Below, one piece after another: positions 1-8,636 of a DNA stretch of 25,277 bases. The first letter of the stretch is position 1; each line of letters opens with the position of its first letter. Both the position numbers and the translations under genes were made by a program. The notes under the pieces are model-generated. The model searched no databases. It saw only the letters and a list, made by a program, of their open reading frames with translations, and was not told the origin of the DNA. The DNA comes from CAZMCH01 sp964564735 (GTDB lineage Bacteria; Poribacteria; DTPJ01), in assembly GCA_964564735.1 (NCBI GenBank), contig CAZMCH010000063.1, positions 1 to 25,277 of the forward strand, written 5' to 3'.

Positions 1-2875
1 ACCATTGTGGAATTGAAACACAGCGCACAAACTCTTTATCCATGCACTTTTACAAACTTTTAATCGAACCATTGTGGAATTGAAACATTTCTATGTTATG
101 CGGGTTTTTCCCACATAAACGGTTAACTTTTAATCGAACCATTGTGGAATTGAAACGTCAAAAATAAATTTTTTTTGTCAAACTGCAAAAAACTTTTAAT
201 CGAACCATTGTGGAATTGAAACCTGGCATATTTTTGGCGTGATCAAATGCTGATCCGCCCTTTTAATCGAACCATTGTGGAATTGAAACAATAATTAGAA
301 GATTTGACAAAAACATACAATTTTCTTTTAATCGAACCATTGTGGAATTGAAACGCGCAAGTTTGGGCTTTGTTGGTAGCTGTATTAATCTTTTAATCGA
401 ACCATTGTGGAATTGAAACTGCACTTTTACAAACATTTTGACAGCCTGACAAATCACCTTTTAATCGAACCATTGTGGAATTGAAACGCGACTTTGGTAA
501 ACAAAGTAGCAGAGATTGAAAAGCTTTTAATCGAACCATTGTGGAATTGAAACTGCTTACCGTAAAGCAGGGAGAGCTTTATTCTCTCACTTTTAATCGA
601 ACCATTGTGGAATTGAAACACGACTTTGTTAGAACTTGAAGATCTGACAAAAGATCTCTTTTAATCGAACCATTGTGGAATTGAAACCCGTTAAGGTGTT
701 GTTTTTTATTGATACTGCACTGTTCTTTTAATCGAACCATTGTGGAATTGAAACACACTGGGAATGCTCATCCCAGCGTAGATGGCTCTTCTTTTAATCG
801 AACCATTGTGGAATTGAAACGTCGGCGTAAGCGTAACAGTAATATTCAGTTACTTTTCTTTTAATCGAACCATTGTGGAATTGAAACTAAAGCTGTATAA
901 CAAGAGTATACTTATTATTCCTCTTTTAATCGAACCATTGTGGAATTGAAACGTTAAGATTTATCCCAACATATCCATATTCGATTGTCTTTTAATCGAA
1001 CCATTGTGGAATTGAAACCCGCTGTTAAAATATGCAAACGCACAGAAATATCTGAGCTTTTAATCGAACCATTGTGGAATTGAAACCATAACCGGTTAAG
1101 ATTTATCCCAATATGGGCATATTCCTTTTAATCGAACCATTGTGGAATTGAAACCAAGCAATGGTTCTGTTATCTTTGTATTTATTTGAGACTTTTAATC
1201 GAACCATTGTGGAATTGAAACGATACATAACTAATAGACAACCAACAAGCATTTACCCCCTTTTAATCGAACCATTGTGGAATTGAAACAAATGGTCTCT
1301 GAAAATAGAGACCGGCAAGAAGTTCAACTTTTAATCGAACCATTGTGGAATTGAAACTAGTTACTAAGGTCGCTGAGATTGAAAAGCAAGAACCTTTTAA
1401 TCGAACCATTGTGGAATTGAAACGCTATCTGCATATACATCACAAAGATATTTAGCATTCTTTTAATCGAACCATTGTGGAATTGAAACGTAAATTACTA
1501 CTCTGTATCCTTGCAACCCAAGACCCTTTTAATCGAACCATTGTGGAATTGAAACACATAAATGGCACTCAATCTGATCTAACTACAGAGACTTTTAATC
1601 GAACCATTGTGGAATTGAAACCGACAAAAGAGCGGAGGAGAATTAGCAAGGCACATGCTTTTAATCGAACCATTGTGGAATTGAAACTCTAATCTACATT
1701 TAGGCTTATTCATAGACTATACTACCTTTTAATCGAACCATTGTGGAATTGAAACTTTATTTAAGGCTTAATATTCAAATTGTGTTATTTACACTTTTAA
1801 TCGAACCATTGTGGAATTGAAACATTCCTGCTCGTATATCTAGTAGTGTTTCTTCACCCGCTTTTAATCGAACCATTGTGGAATTGAAACACTGCTATTA
1901 TCATTTGACCCCGCCAAAACGAAATCTTTTAATCGAACCATTGTGGAATTGAAACGGTAGTGGCGATGGTCAAAAGGCTGAAGATATAATTCTTTTAATC
2001 GAACCATTGTGGAATTGAAACAAAGCAAGTAAAATGAAAATATTCTTCTAAAAACTCCTTTTAATCGAACCATTGTGGAATTGAAACTTACAAAAATTCA
2101 TTGGTTCAATAGCTTCAATTAGTCTTTTAATCGAACCATTGTGGAATTGAAACTTTTCTGATGGGCAATGGATTCTTCAGGCTACCTGCTTTTAATCGAA
2201 CCATTGTGGAATTGAAACTCTTTTGTTTTGTGCGGATTATTCTCCAACTTAATCCTTTTAATCGAACCATTGTGGAATTGAAACGTGGCAAGGAAAGAAT
2301 AATTACGCAAGGCTTTTCCACTTTTAATCGAACCATTGTGGAATTGAAACATTATGCAAGCAAAATAAAGGTCTTGATTGCAGAATCTTTTAATCGAACC
2401 ATTGTGGAATTGAAACATGATCCCCTTCGTTCCACCATACAGACGGGGTTGTCTTTTAATCGAACCATTGTGGAATTGAAACCTTGTCTATCCCCTCTAA
2501 CCATTTAATAAAATAAAACTTTTAATCGAACCATTGTGGAATTGAAACATTTTTGTTGAGGTTTTTTAGTTTATATATCCCATCTTTTAATCGAACCATT
2601 GTGGAATTGAAACGAACTTCCATGTAAATTATCTTAGAGTCTGGGCGAACTTTTAATCGAACCATTGTGGAATTGAAACTTATCTTCCATTATCATAATC
2701 CCTAATATGTGTATTCTTTTAATCGAACCATTGTGGAATTGAAACAGAAACGTGCAATGAAGATTATAAGGTGGTCGAGCTTTTAATCGAACCATTGTGG
2801 AATTGAAACTGGAGTAGTTATCCATGATACGCATGACCCTATTTCCTTTTAATCGAACCATTGTGGAATTGAAAC
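1..2875 (+). CRISPR. CRISPR array, 43 complete repeats plus one truncated repeat
   Basis: A 30-bp repeat begins CTTTTAATCG and ends GAATTGAAAC. It is present as the last 19 bases at 1-19 and then 43 times in full, first at 57-86 and last at 2846-2875; every copy I read is identical. The 43 spacers are 34-40 bp long, mostly 36. The 3' end ATTGAAAC matches the 8-nt 5' handle typical of type I-B and type III crRNAs, so transcription is probably left to right. The leader and any cas genes would then lie left of base 1, and the oldest spacers would be near 2875. Type I-B is favoured by the 30-bp length and the ATTGAAAC end, but without cas genes this is inference. Several spacers read as open coding sequence, as expected for protospacers in phage or plasmid genes. 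Confidence 0.98.
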
Positions 2876-2960
2876 GAATGTTGTAGAATTGATATATGAG
2901 GAGATGAGAGGGTTGGTGGAAAAGTGGAAAGTTTTAATCGGACTTCTGTTACTTATATAC
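2876..2960 (+). repeat. Decayed distal end of the CRISPR array
   Basis: Five bases after the last intact repeat, 2881-2895 matches the 3' half of the repeat with a few substitutions (TTGTAGAATTGATAT against TTGTGGAATTGAAAC). A 35-base stretch of spacer length follows (2896-2930). Then 2931-2940 matches the 5' part of the repeat (GTTTTAATCG) before similarity fades. This fits two eroded terminal repeats around a fossil spacer, with a deletion having removed most of one spacer. A short inverted repeat, TTCTGT/ACAGAA at 2944-2964, follows and could weakly terminate transcription from either side. Confidence 0.6.
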
Positions 2961-3004
2961 AGAATTAATACAAAGAGAAAAATCTTTTTGCTGAAAACTA
3001 ATTT

Positions 3005-5347
3005 TTAACTAGGTAAATTATATGTAACTACTATAGTGTTCCAATTTAAAGAAATAGTATTTATGCTAACAGGTTCAGCATTCTTTACAGGAATAACATG
3101 ACCAAATGACCAGCGATGATATTCTGAAGGTGTTCTCCAACCCCACCAAGTAACATGAGGAAATATTTGCTTATAGCTGTTATTATCAATCTCAACGCTA
3201 GATAATACCGCTTGAGTCAGATAAGTATTGGGTTCTGAAACTTCTCGTTCTAAGCCAGCAACAAATGGTGTCGGCTCTCCATTAGGAATTAATCTGACAT
3301 AATGTATAGGATGACTTGTGCGAAGGACAGATATGCAACTTGCGATAATACCAGAAGCAGGTCCGCCGAATTGATCGGGTGTTGCAATCTTGGAGAGTTC
3401 TGCAGGCGTCTCATTCAAAAGCAAAGATCGAAGTTGAACCATCGAGGGCATTATATGTGAGTCATTTATATAGCGCCTTTTTTTATCCCATCTTTCGTTT
3501 AAAGTATCAAGCTCTTTTTTCACATCATCTTTTAGAAAATCTCTATAAAATCTTCCTACATCCTCATTTTTAAATCTCACCCATCGATTTGTATATTGAC
3601 GTTCTCCTGTTTTTTCGGGATATGTTGGTCCGTCAATCTGCCAACCCGCTGTATCACCCCAAAGATTCGTCAGATAAACTTCATCAGGCATAAACTCTAT
3701 TGAATGCCACGGCTGATTTAGGCGAAAATAGCTTGATCCTCGTTGTTTTAGCCAATGATGTACTAATTCACGCGCAAACATATAACAAGCGTAACCATAA
3801 GAATCCATATCACCAACTTTATAAGCCATCCGTGCAAAGGCAAGGCATGGAGGTGCTTCATCACCGATTTCTGCTATAGCTTCACGTCCAAACGTAACCC
3901 AATGGGTTTCCGCAGGTGTGCAGAAGAATTTTTTTATCATGTCCCAGCGCTCTTTTATTAGCTTCCAATCATTCGTATAATGAGCATAAGCCCAGAGAGT
4001 TTCAAGCAAATTTGTGCTAAACTTTCCAGCATCACCAAGAACGCCCCATGAACCAATACCGGGACCTTCAAGAATATAATATGTTCTTCCTGATCCTTTT
4101 GGATATTCCCTTTCTTTGAATCTATCAATTACAAGGACATCATCACGAAAGTATTTCATTAAACTTGCAGAAACAAGCCTTTGCATATCCCGATCAAGAT
4201 ATGGGATAGCCTTAGCATACCATTGATCGCCCATAATCGCCCAACAGAAATTAGCAAGCCCACCATGATCGTATTCATATTTGTCAGGGCTTGTAAACTT
4301 ATTATTTATAGTATTTTTTAGCCTATCAAGTGCCATTTTCACTGACGAATGGGTGTCAATATCAGGTGGATTATAAGTCTCCATTTCATTAATATATTGA
4401 AGGACATAGAACTCTATATCAAAGCTGTCTGTATCTTCAACGCCCATATAAGGACCATAAGGAGTGAACATATTAACATCTTTTATAGGTTTGGAAAATT
4501 TGACAGGAAAAGTTTTATCCATTGATACTTGGGCTAGTGGTGGACTGACAGGAGCAAGCTTTAAGTGTGGAGTTTTCCAGTCATCATTAATGCTTATCCA
4601 TTGGAAACTTTGTCTGACAATGACAGTGTCATTTGTTCGGTTAATGCTAAAGCTATCTTCGCAATATATGGGAAATTCTCTCAAAACCATTGCCCAATAG
4701 CGAATTCTGGCGAGAACATTAGAAGGCAGATTATCTGACCATTCCCAAGTCTTTATGTTCTTTGAAGGAAGCCCATGAGAAGAAAGATATTCCTTGTCCT
4801 TTTGTGGTGGTTTATAATATCCATATAACGGCAGAAGCGCAACATATCCGGCAGAATCAGCAAAATCAAAAGAGAGTCCATTTTCATCAAGTTTCATTGT
4901 TGTTGGACGTTTTTGTAGATAGACAACCCAAGGGCTGTCCCAATTATCCCAACCTCTTGCGCTTGCAAACCAGACAAGAACCCAACATTCGCACATCTCT
5001 TTTGGATTCATTTCATCGCCAGATTTTATGATCTTTTGAGATTTCCCATTGTCAATAATATAAGAAGCAAAAGTAGGTGCACCAAGCCCATAGTCTGCCA
5101 TATTGGCAAAGAATGTCAGTGTCTTGGTTTTTGAAAAGTAAAGCGTAGCTGGACTCAGCTCAGTTTGGATAAAATAGAAATCAGAATTTTTCCAATCTTT
5201 GTCAGTGTATCCAACGGGCTTTATGCGTTCTATTGCCTCTGATGGTTTTCCTGTTGGCTCACCATACAAGGCTGTATCCTGCGCATAAGCCATCGCTATC
5301 AAGATTGTTGCAAATGATATAATCATCAAAAGACTAAAGATATTCAT
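3005..5347 (-). CDS. Large secreted protein, putative (alpha/alpha)6 glycosidase-like
   Basis: This 780-aa protein starts with a clear signal peptide (hydrophobic core at residues 4-20, AYA cleavage site at about 22), so it is exported. Residues 25-330 are rich in beta-type and aromatic segments. Residues 340-640 contain alternating helices such as LLETLWAYAHYTNDWKLIKE and YGYACYMFARELVHHW, which look like an alpha-helical toroid as in six-hairpin glycosidases and some polysaccharide lyases. I do not recognise a specific family or catalytic motif, so the enzymatic role is inference. It is the last gene of the minus-strand operon, 12 bp after the URO-D-family gene, with AAAGG upstream of the ATG. 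Association with a sulfatase-like protein suits a role on a polysaccharide or other glycan. Confidence 0.6.
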   Translation of the reverse strand: MNIFSLLMIISFATILIAMAYAQDTALYGEPTGKPSEAIERIKPVGYTDKDWKNSDFYFIQTELSPATLYFSKTKTLTFFANMADYGLGAPTFASYIIDNGKSQKIIKSGDEMNPKEMCECWVLVWFASARGWDNWDSPWVVYLQKRPTTMKLDENGLSFDFADSAGYVALLPLYGYYKPPQKDKEYLSSHGLPSKNIKTWEWSDNLPSNVLARIRYWAMVLREFPIYCEDSFSINRTNDTVIVRQSFQWISINDDWKTPHLKLAPVSPPLAQVSMDKTFPVKFSKPIKDVNMFTPYGPYMGVEDTDSFDIEFYVLQYINEMETYNPPDIDTHSSVKMALDRLKNTINNKFTSPDKYEYDHGGLANFCWAIMGDQWYAKAIPYLDRDMQRLVSASLMKYFRDDVLVIDRFKEREYPKGSGRTYYILEGPGIGSWGVLGDAGKFSTNLLETLWAYAHYTNDWKLIKERWDMIKKFFCTPAETHWVTFGREAIAEIGDEAPPCLAFARMAYKVGDMDSYGYACYMFARELVHHWLKQRGSSYFRLNQPWHSIEFMPDEVYLTNLWGDTAGWQIDGPTYPEKTGERQYTNRWVRFKNEDVGRFYRDFLKDDVKKELDTLNERWDKKRRYINDSHIMPSMVQLRSLLLNETPAELSKIATPDQFGGPASGIIASCISVLRTSHPIHYVRLIPNGEPTPFVAGLEREVSEPNTYLTQAVLSSVEIDNNSYKQIFPHVTWWGWRTPSEYHRWSFGHVIPVKNAEPVSINTISLNWNTIVVTYNLPS

Positions 5348-5359
5348 TATTTATGCCTT

Positions 5360-6454
5360 TCATTTCTTACCGATGACTTCTTTAAGGCGAATGCTATAAT
5401 ATTTAAAATTCTCCCAAGAAACATCAGAAGGAATCAAATGATCGGGTGATGGGATATATCCGCCATATTTCAGCATCTCCGCAACCATCTCCATTTCTTT
5501 ATCTATCTCAGCTTTGCCTTTTGCCATCGCTGTTTTGTCAAAACCGCACATCATGCCAAGTTTGGGATATTTTTTACGATATGCTAGCAAATCATTTCCA
5601 GCCTGTCTTTCAAATGGCCATAGCAAATTGACACCAGCCTCAACCAGAACTTCTGCTAATTCGGTGCAATCGCCATCACTGTCGACACTGACAAAATCAA
5701 CGCCATTGGCATAGGCAAATTCTGTAATCTTTTTATAGCATGGCGTCATAAATTCTCTAAATGTCTTTGGTGATATAAGCATACCATTCTTGAAGGACAT
5801 ATCTTCCCAAATATGTATAACATCAATTTTGATTTTAGATGTTATTTTTTCGTATATGCGAATCCAAAAGTCTGTCAAATAATTCATCATATCCCTAACA
5901 AGTTCAGGCTCAGTATAAAACGATACAAGCAATTCCTCTGCGCCGAGAAAATCTCTTGGCGTGCCAAATATGCCAAATGGATAATGACCAAGCCATACAG
6001 CCTGAGTTGATTTATTATATGCCTCAATGTTTTGCTCCCAATTCGGCTGAAAACGTTCAGAGCTGTCAGGATCAAGTCTTTCTTTCTTTAATCTTTCCCA
6101 ATCATCCCAATTTTTGACCGGATATTCAAGAAATTCAGGCATGGAATCGTTTGTTTTTTTGTCCCTTTTGACAATACCTCTATCGTCACGATGGATGACT
6201 TCTTCATCTGTCTGACTGATTATTTCAGCTTTAAATGGTGGATAAAACCCAAGATTGATCGGAAACTGTATCCATCCGCCATCATATCCAAAGCCATCAG
6301 CCCAGCTCTTATTTGGCTCAAGCCTTTCTCTTTGCCATCGCTGAACAGTTGATCCCCAAGGTCCAAAGACAACCATATATGGTGCGCGATCAACTTCTTC
6401 GAATTTTAATGTTTTTATGAATCTTTCTCTGTCGGTTAGTGTTAGTTTTTCCAT
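5360..6454 (-). CDS. URO-D-family protein (uroporphyrinogen decarboxylase/methyltransferase-like)
   Basis: The 364-aa protein has the C-terminal half of the URO-D/MtaA superfamily barrel: WEDMSFKNGMLISPKTFREF, then VDSDGD, then AGVNLLWPFE, then GGYIPSPDHLIP. The N-terminal RPVWFMRQAGR-type signature of true HemE is absent, so haem synthesis is unlikely. The HxC zinc motif of MtaA/CmuA methyltransferases also appears to be replaced by DSD. Such divergent members are common in Poribacteria and Planctomycetes, and their substrates are unknown. AGGGGA precedes the ATG. It lies 26 bp after the toxin gene and 12 bp before the secreted protein gene, so it is co-transcribed. A paralogue lies at 18146-19210. 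Confidence 0.85.
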   Translation of the reverse strand: MEKLTLTDRERFIKTLKFEEVDRAPYMVVFGPWGSTVQRWQRERLEPNKSWADGFGYDGGWIQFPINLGFYPPFKAEIISQTDEEVIHRDDRGIVKRDKKTNDSMPEFLEYPVKNWDDWERLKKERLDPDSSERFQPNWEQNIEAYNKSTQAVWLGHYPFGIFGTPRDFLGAEELLVSFYTEPELVRDMMNYLTDFWIRIYEKITSKIKIDVIHIWEDMSFKNGMLISPKTFREFMTPCYKKITEFAYANGVDFVSVDSDGDCTELAEVLVEAGVNLLWPFERQAGNDLLAYRKKYPKLGMMCGFDKTAMAKGKAEIDKEMEMVAEMLKYGGYIPSPDHLIPSDVSWENFKYYSIRLKEVIGKK

Positions 6455-6480
6455 TAATTATCCCCTTTTTTATTTTATAT

Positions 6481-6810
6481 TTATATGGAAAAGCAAATAT
6501 CTCGTATTTTTGCTTTTATATTCTCAAAGTCTTTATCTGCCAAAGTTCCTAATTTCTGATCAACTAGCCGTTTTCCCAAGGTTGCCAATTTATGTAAACG
6601 CACAACAGACGGAGCAAGCAAGCCAATTTCTCGCCAAGAAATAATCTCAACATCATAAAATGTCTGATATAGTTGGCTTGTTATCCTTGCAACCACTATA
6701 TCATCATCGCCTGAATCCAAGAGTATCAAGGCGGGTCGCTTTTTGGATTCTGATGTATCGGCAAAAGGAAACAATAGCAAAACTATATCTCCAAAGTTAT
6801 AGTTTTTCAT
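6481..6810 (-). CDS. PemK/MazF-family toxin
   Basis: The 109-aa protein opens with GDIVLLLFPFADTSESKKRP, the N-terminal signature of PemK/MazF endoribonucleases (GDIV, then a Pro-Phe strand, then KRPALIL). Members cleave mRNA in the cytoplasm and are neutralised by the partner protein encoded just upstream. Its ATG overlaps the antitoxin stop codon by four bases (ATGA), indicating translational coupling. It lies inside a metabolic operon, between the sulfatase-like and URO-D-family genes, rather than as a free-standing unit. The length is normal for the family, and no disruption is visible. Confidence 0.88.
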   Translation of the reverse strand: MKNYNFGDIVLLLFPFADTSESKKRPALILLDSGDDDIVVARITSQLYQTFYDVEIISWREIGLLAPSVVRLHKLATLGKRLVDQKLGTLADKDFENIKAKIRDICFSI

Positions 6811-7031
6811 TTCCCAACCTTATCATAAATTGAATCTGCTTCATCATAGCCAGCAATAAACTCAGTTTCAGTAAGATTATCCCAAGCTAAATCAACCTTT
6901 TTGTTTAATTGTTCATCTATCAGAACAATTAGCCTAACATTTTGGTTTTCGGTCAACAATCTTATAAGATTATCCGGCAAATTGATCTTGCCATCCGAAT
7001 TCTTTTTGACAGTAAATTCATACGCCTTCAT
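6807..7031 (-). CDS. Antitoxin partner of the PemK/MazF-like toxin
   Basis: The open frame extends to 7076, but the start at 7031 (protein MKAYEFTVKKNSDGKINLP) is preferred. GAGGGGC sits about 8 bases upstream of that ATG, and the shorter form does not overlap the sulfatase-like gene. The 74-aa product has an N-terminal segment resembling an AbrB/MazE-type or related antitoxin strand (KINLPDNLIRLL) and an acidic C-terminal tail (ETEFIAGYDEADSIYDKVGK) of the kind that binds toxin. Identification rests mainly on size, order and overlap with the toxin gene. The exact antitoxin family is not certain. Confidence 0.75.
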   Translation of the reverse strand: MKAYEFTVKKNSDGKINLPDNLIRLLTENQNVRLIVLIDEQLNKKVDLAWDNLTETEFIAGYDEADSIYDKVGK

Positions 7032-7047
7032 ACTTTGCCCCTCATTT

Positions 7048-8463
7048 TCACTCCTGATGTTGAAGCATATCAACAAATCTTCTTAATTCAAGCTCAAGCC
7101 CTGATGCGATCTCAAAATGTTCATTTATAACGTTATTTTGCTCAGTGGGATCATTATCTCTGTAGTATAATTCAGGTGGTCTGCTGTTATCAATGGGCAA
7201 AAGATAAGTCCATTCCTTTGTTCGAGCATACCACTCTCTATTGTGATGACCACCAAAAGCAATATCACGAACTTCGTCAATTTTTCCATCTATAAGCGGT
7301 AAGAGATTGCATCCGCCAAGAACCTGATGGCGCTGACGAGTTACCAAATCCTGCGGGAATATATTTGCACTCCTGCCAGATTGATCGGGTTCGGTGAATT
7401 TGAGTGTCAATTTGTCAGACCTGATGTTAAGTGACTCAAGTATTGTGGGAAGCATATCCACAGTTTGAACTATGGAGTCAATTTGTATGCCACGTCTGAC
7501 AGCATTTGGCAGATGCATAATCCAGGGAATGTGTATGAGTTCCTCGTAATTATGTGGTCGTGCCTTGCGGATAAAGCCATGTTCGCCGAAAGGCTCTCCA
7601 TGGTCGGTTGTGTGCATAATGAGTGAATTGTCATAGATGCCAGTATTTTTAATGGCATCAAGCAACACACCAACCCATTTGTCAACAAAAGTTACCTCAC
7701 CAGCATAAAGATTTTTTGTATTCTGCACTTCTTCTGGAGTCAAATATCCTTCTACATCACCGGGGACAGGATCAACAAGGTCGGGTCCCTTGTAATTCTT
7801 GTCTTTATACATGCGGTCATAAGGTGCAGGCGGGTCCCAGGGTTCATGAGGATCAAATATGTCAACCCATAAAAAGAGTTTGTCTTTTTGTTTTTTTGTA
7901 ACATATTCAAGCCATCTGATAGCCTCTTTGACGGTTCTAGCGCAATAATAATCCTCTTCTGTCTTTCGGACAGTGCAATTTTTTAGATACTGCTCAAAGC
8001 GTTCACGCCATAGATTATCGCCTTCACGTCCATCTCCGCCACGAAAGCGATGTATGGGAGATTCATCAACATTAACCTTTATTTTTGGATCAACGATCCA
8101 CGGATCATATTCCTGTCCACGAACAAAAACAGTTGTATCAAAGCCACGCCCACAATTATAGACAGGCTTGTGCATGTGATAAACATCCGTTATAAACGCT
8201 GAATTATATCCTTGATCCCATAATATCTCTGCCAAAAGATAATCATCTGTTGTAAAAGGTTGCCACCCTGCTTCGTGAAAATGATATTTGCCAGTCCACC
8301 AACCACGCCTTGTTGGCATTGTCGGTAAGTTTTCACTATAGGCATGTGTAAATTTCACACCCTCACTGGCAAGACGATCAATATTGGGAGTTTTGACATA
8401 AGAGCCATAACATCCAACATGATCAACCCTAAGGCTATCTGTAATAATTACAATGACATTCAC
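7048..8463 (-). CDS. Sulfatase-like hydrolase with Thr at the nucleophile position
   Basis: The 471-aa protein is an alkaline-phosphatase-superfamily member of the sulfatase branch. It has metal-site segments ITDSLRVDHVGCYG (residues 7-20), DPHEPWD (204-210) and TTDHGEPFGEHG (285-296), and Lys300. The signature that normally reads C/S-x-P-x-R reads T48-M-P-T-R52, followed by the conserved TG. The residue usually converted to formylglycine is therefore threonine, so it may be a phospho- or other ester hydrolase, or inactive as a sulfatase. No signal peptide is seen, so it is probably cytoplasmic. The start is GTG, chosen because AGGAGG lies 6 bases upstream. It is the first gene of the operon. 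Confidence 0.92.
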   Translation of the reverse strand: MNVIVIITDSLRVDHVGCYGSYVKTPNIDRLASEGVKFTHAYSENLPTMPTRRGWWTGKYHFHEAGWQPFTTDDYLLAEILWDQGYNSAFITDVYHMHKPVYNCGRGFDTTVFVRGQEYDPWIVDPKIKVNVDESPIHRFRGGDGREGDNLWRERFEQYLKNCTVRKTEEDYYCARTVKEAIRWLEYVTKKQKDKLFLWVDIFDPHEPWDPPAPYDRMYKDKNYKGPDLVDPVPGDVEGYLTPEEVQNTKNLYAGEVTFVDKWVGVLLDAIKNTGIYDNSLIMHTTDHGEPFGEHGFIRKARPHNYEELIHIPWIMHLPNAVRRGIQIDSIVQTVDMLPTILESLNIRSDKLTLKFTEPDQSGRSANIFPQDLVTRQRHQVLGGCNLLPLIDGKIDEVRDIAFGGHHNREWYARTKEWTYLLPIDNSRPPELYYRDNDPTEQNNVINEHFEIASGLELELRRFVDMLQHQE

Positions 8464-8506
8464 TTTTAACCTCCTGCGGATATGGATTTATATGAATTCT
8501 ACTCGT

Positions 8507-8535
8507 ATATTAACAACATAGTAATTAAAAGTCAA
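8507..8535 (-). promoter_or_regulatory. Sigma70-type promoter of the minus-strand operon
   Basis: Read on the minus strand, TTGACT (8535-8530) is followed by 17 bases and TAATAT (8512-8507). The predicted transcript would begin about 37 bases before the GTG start of the sulfatase-like gene, whose ribosome site AGGAGG lies within it. It is divergent from the promoter at 8558-8586. Confidence 0.6.
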
Positions 8536-8557
8536 GCATAACACAAATAAAGATATT

Positions 8558-8586
8558 TTGACAAAGTGAAAAGCGTATATTATAAT
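8558..8586 (+). promoter_or_regulatory. Consensus sigma70 promoter of the barrel-protein gene
   Basis: TTGACA (8558-8563), exactly 17 bases, then TATAAT (8581-8586) is a perfect match to the housekeeping consensus. Initiation near 8593 would give a leader of about 44 bases containing AAGGAG at 8624-8629. It should be strong and is back to back with the minus-strand operon promoter. Confidence 0.8.
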
Positions 8587-8636
8587 GAGATTATGAAATT
8601 AAACATATTATTAACAAATGAAGAAGGAGTAATCAC

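Noticed and set aside
290..657. Spacers 5 and 10 share GAAGAT(T/C)TGACAAAA
   Set aside because: The match is 14 of 15 bases in AT-rich DNA, and the shared reading frame has a stop in spacer 5, so chance is likely; not counted with the three stronger pairs.
263..2861. Open frames inside the CRISPR array with recurring peptides FNRTIVELK, FNSTMVRLK and FQFHNGSIK
   Set aside because: These peptides are translations of the repeat on both strands; the 66-bp unit is often a multiple of three, so frames stay open by accident.
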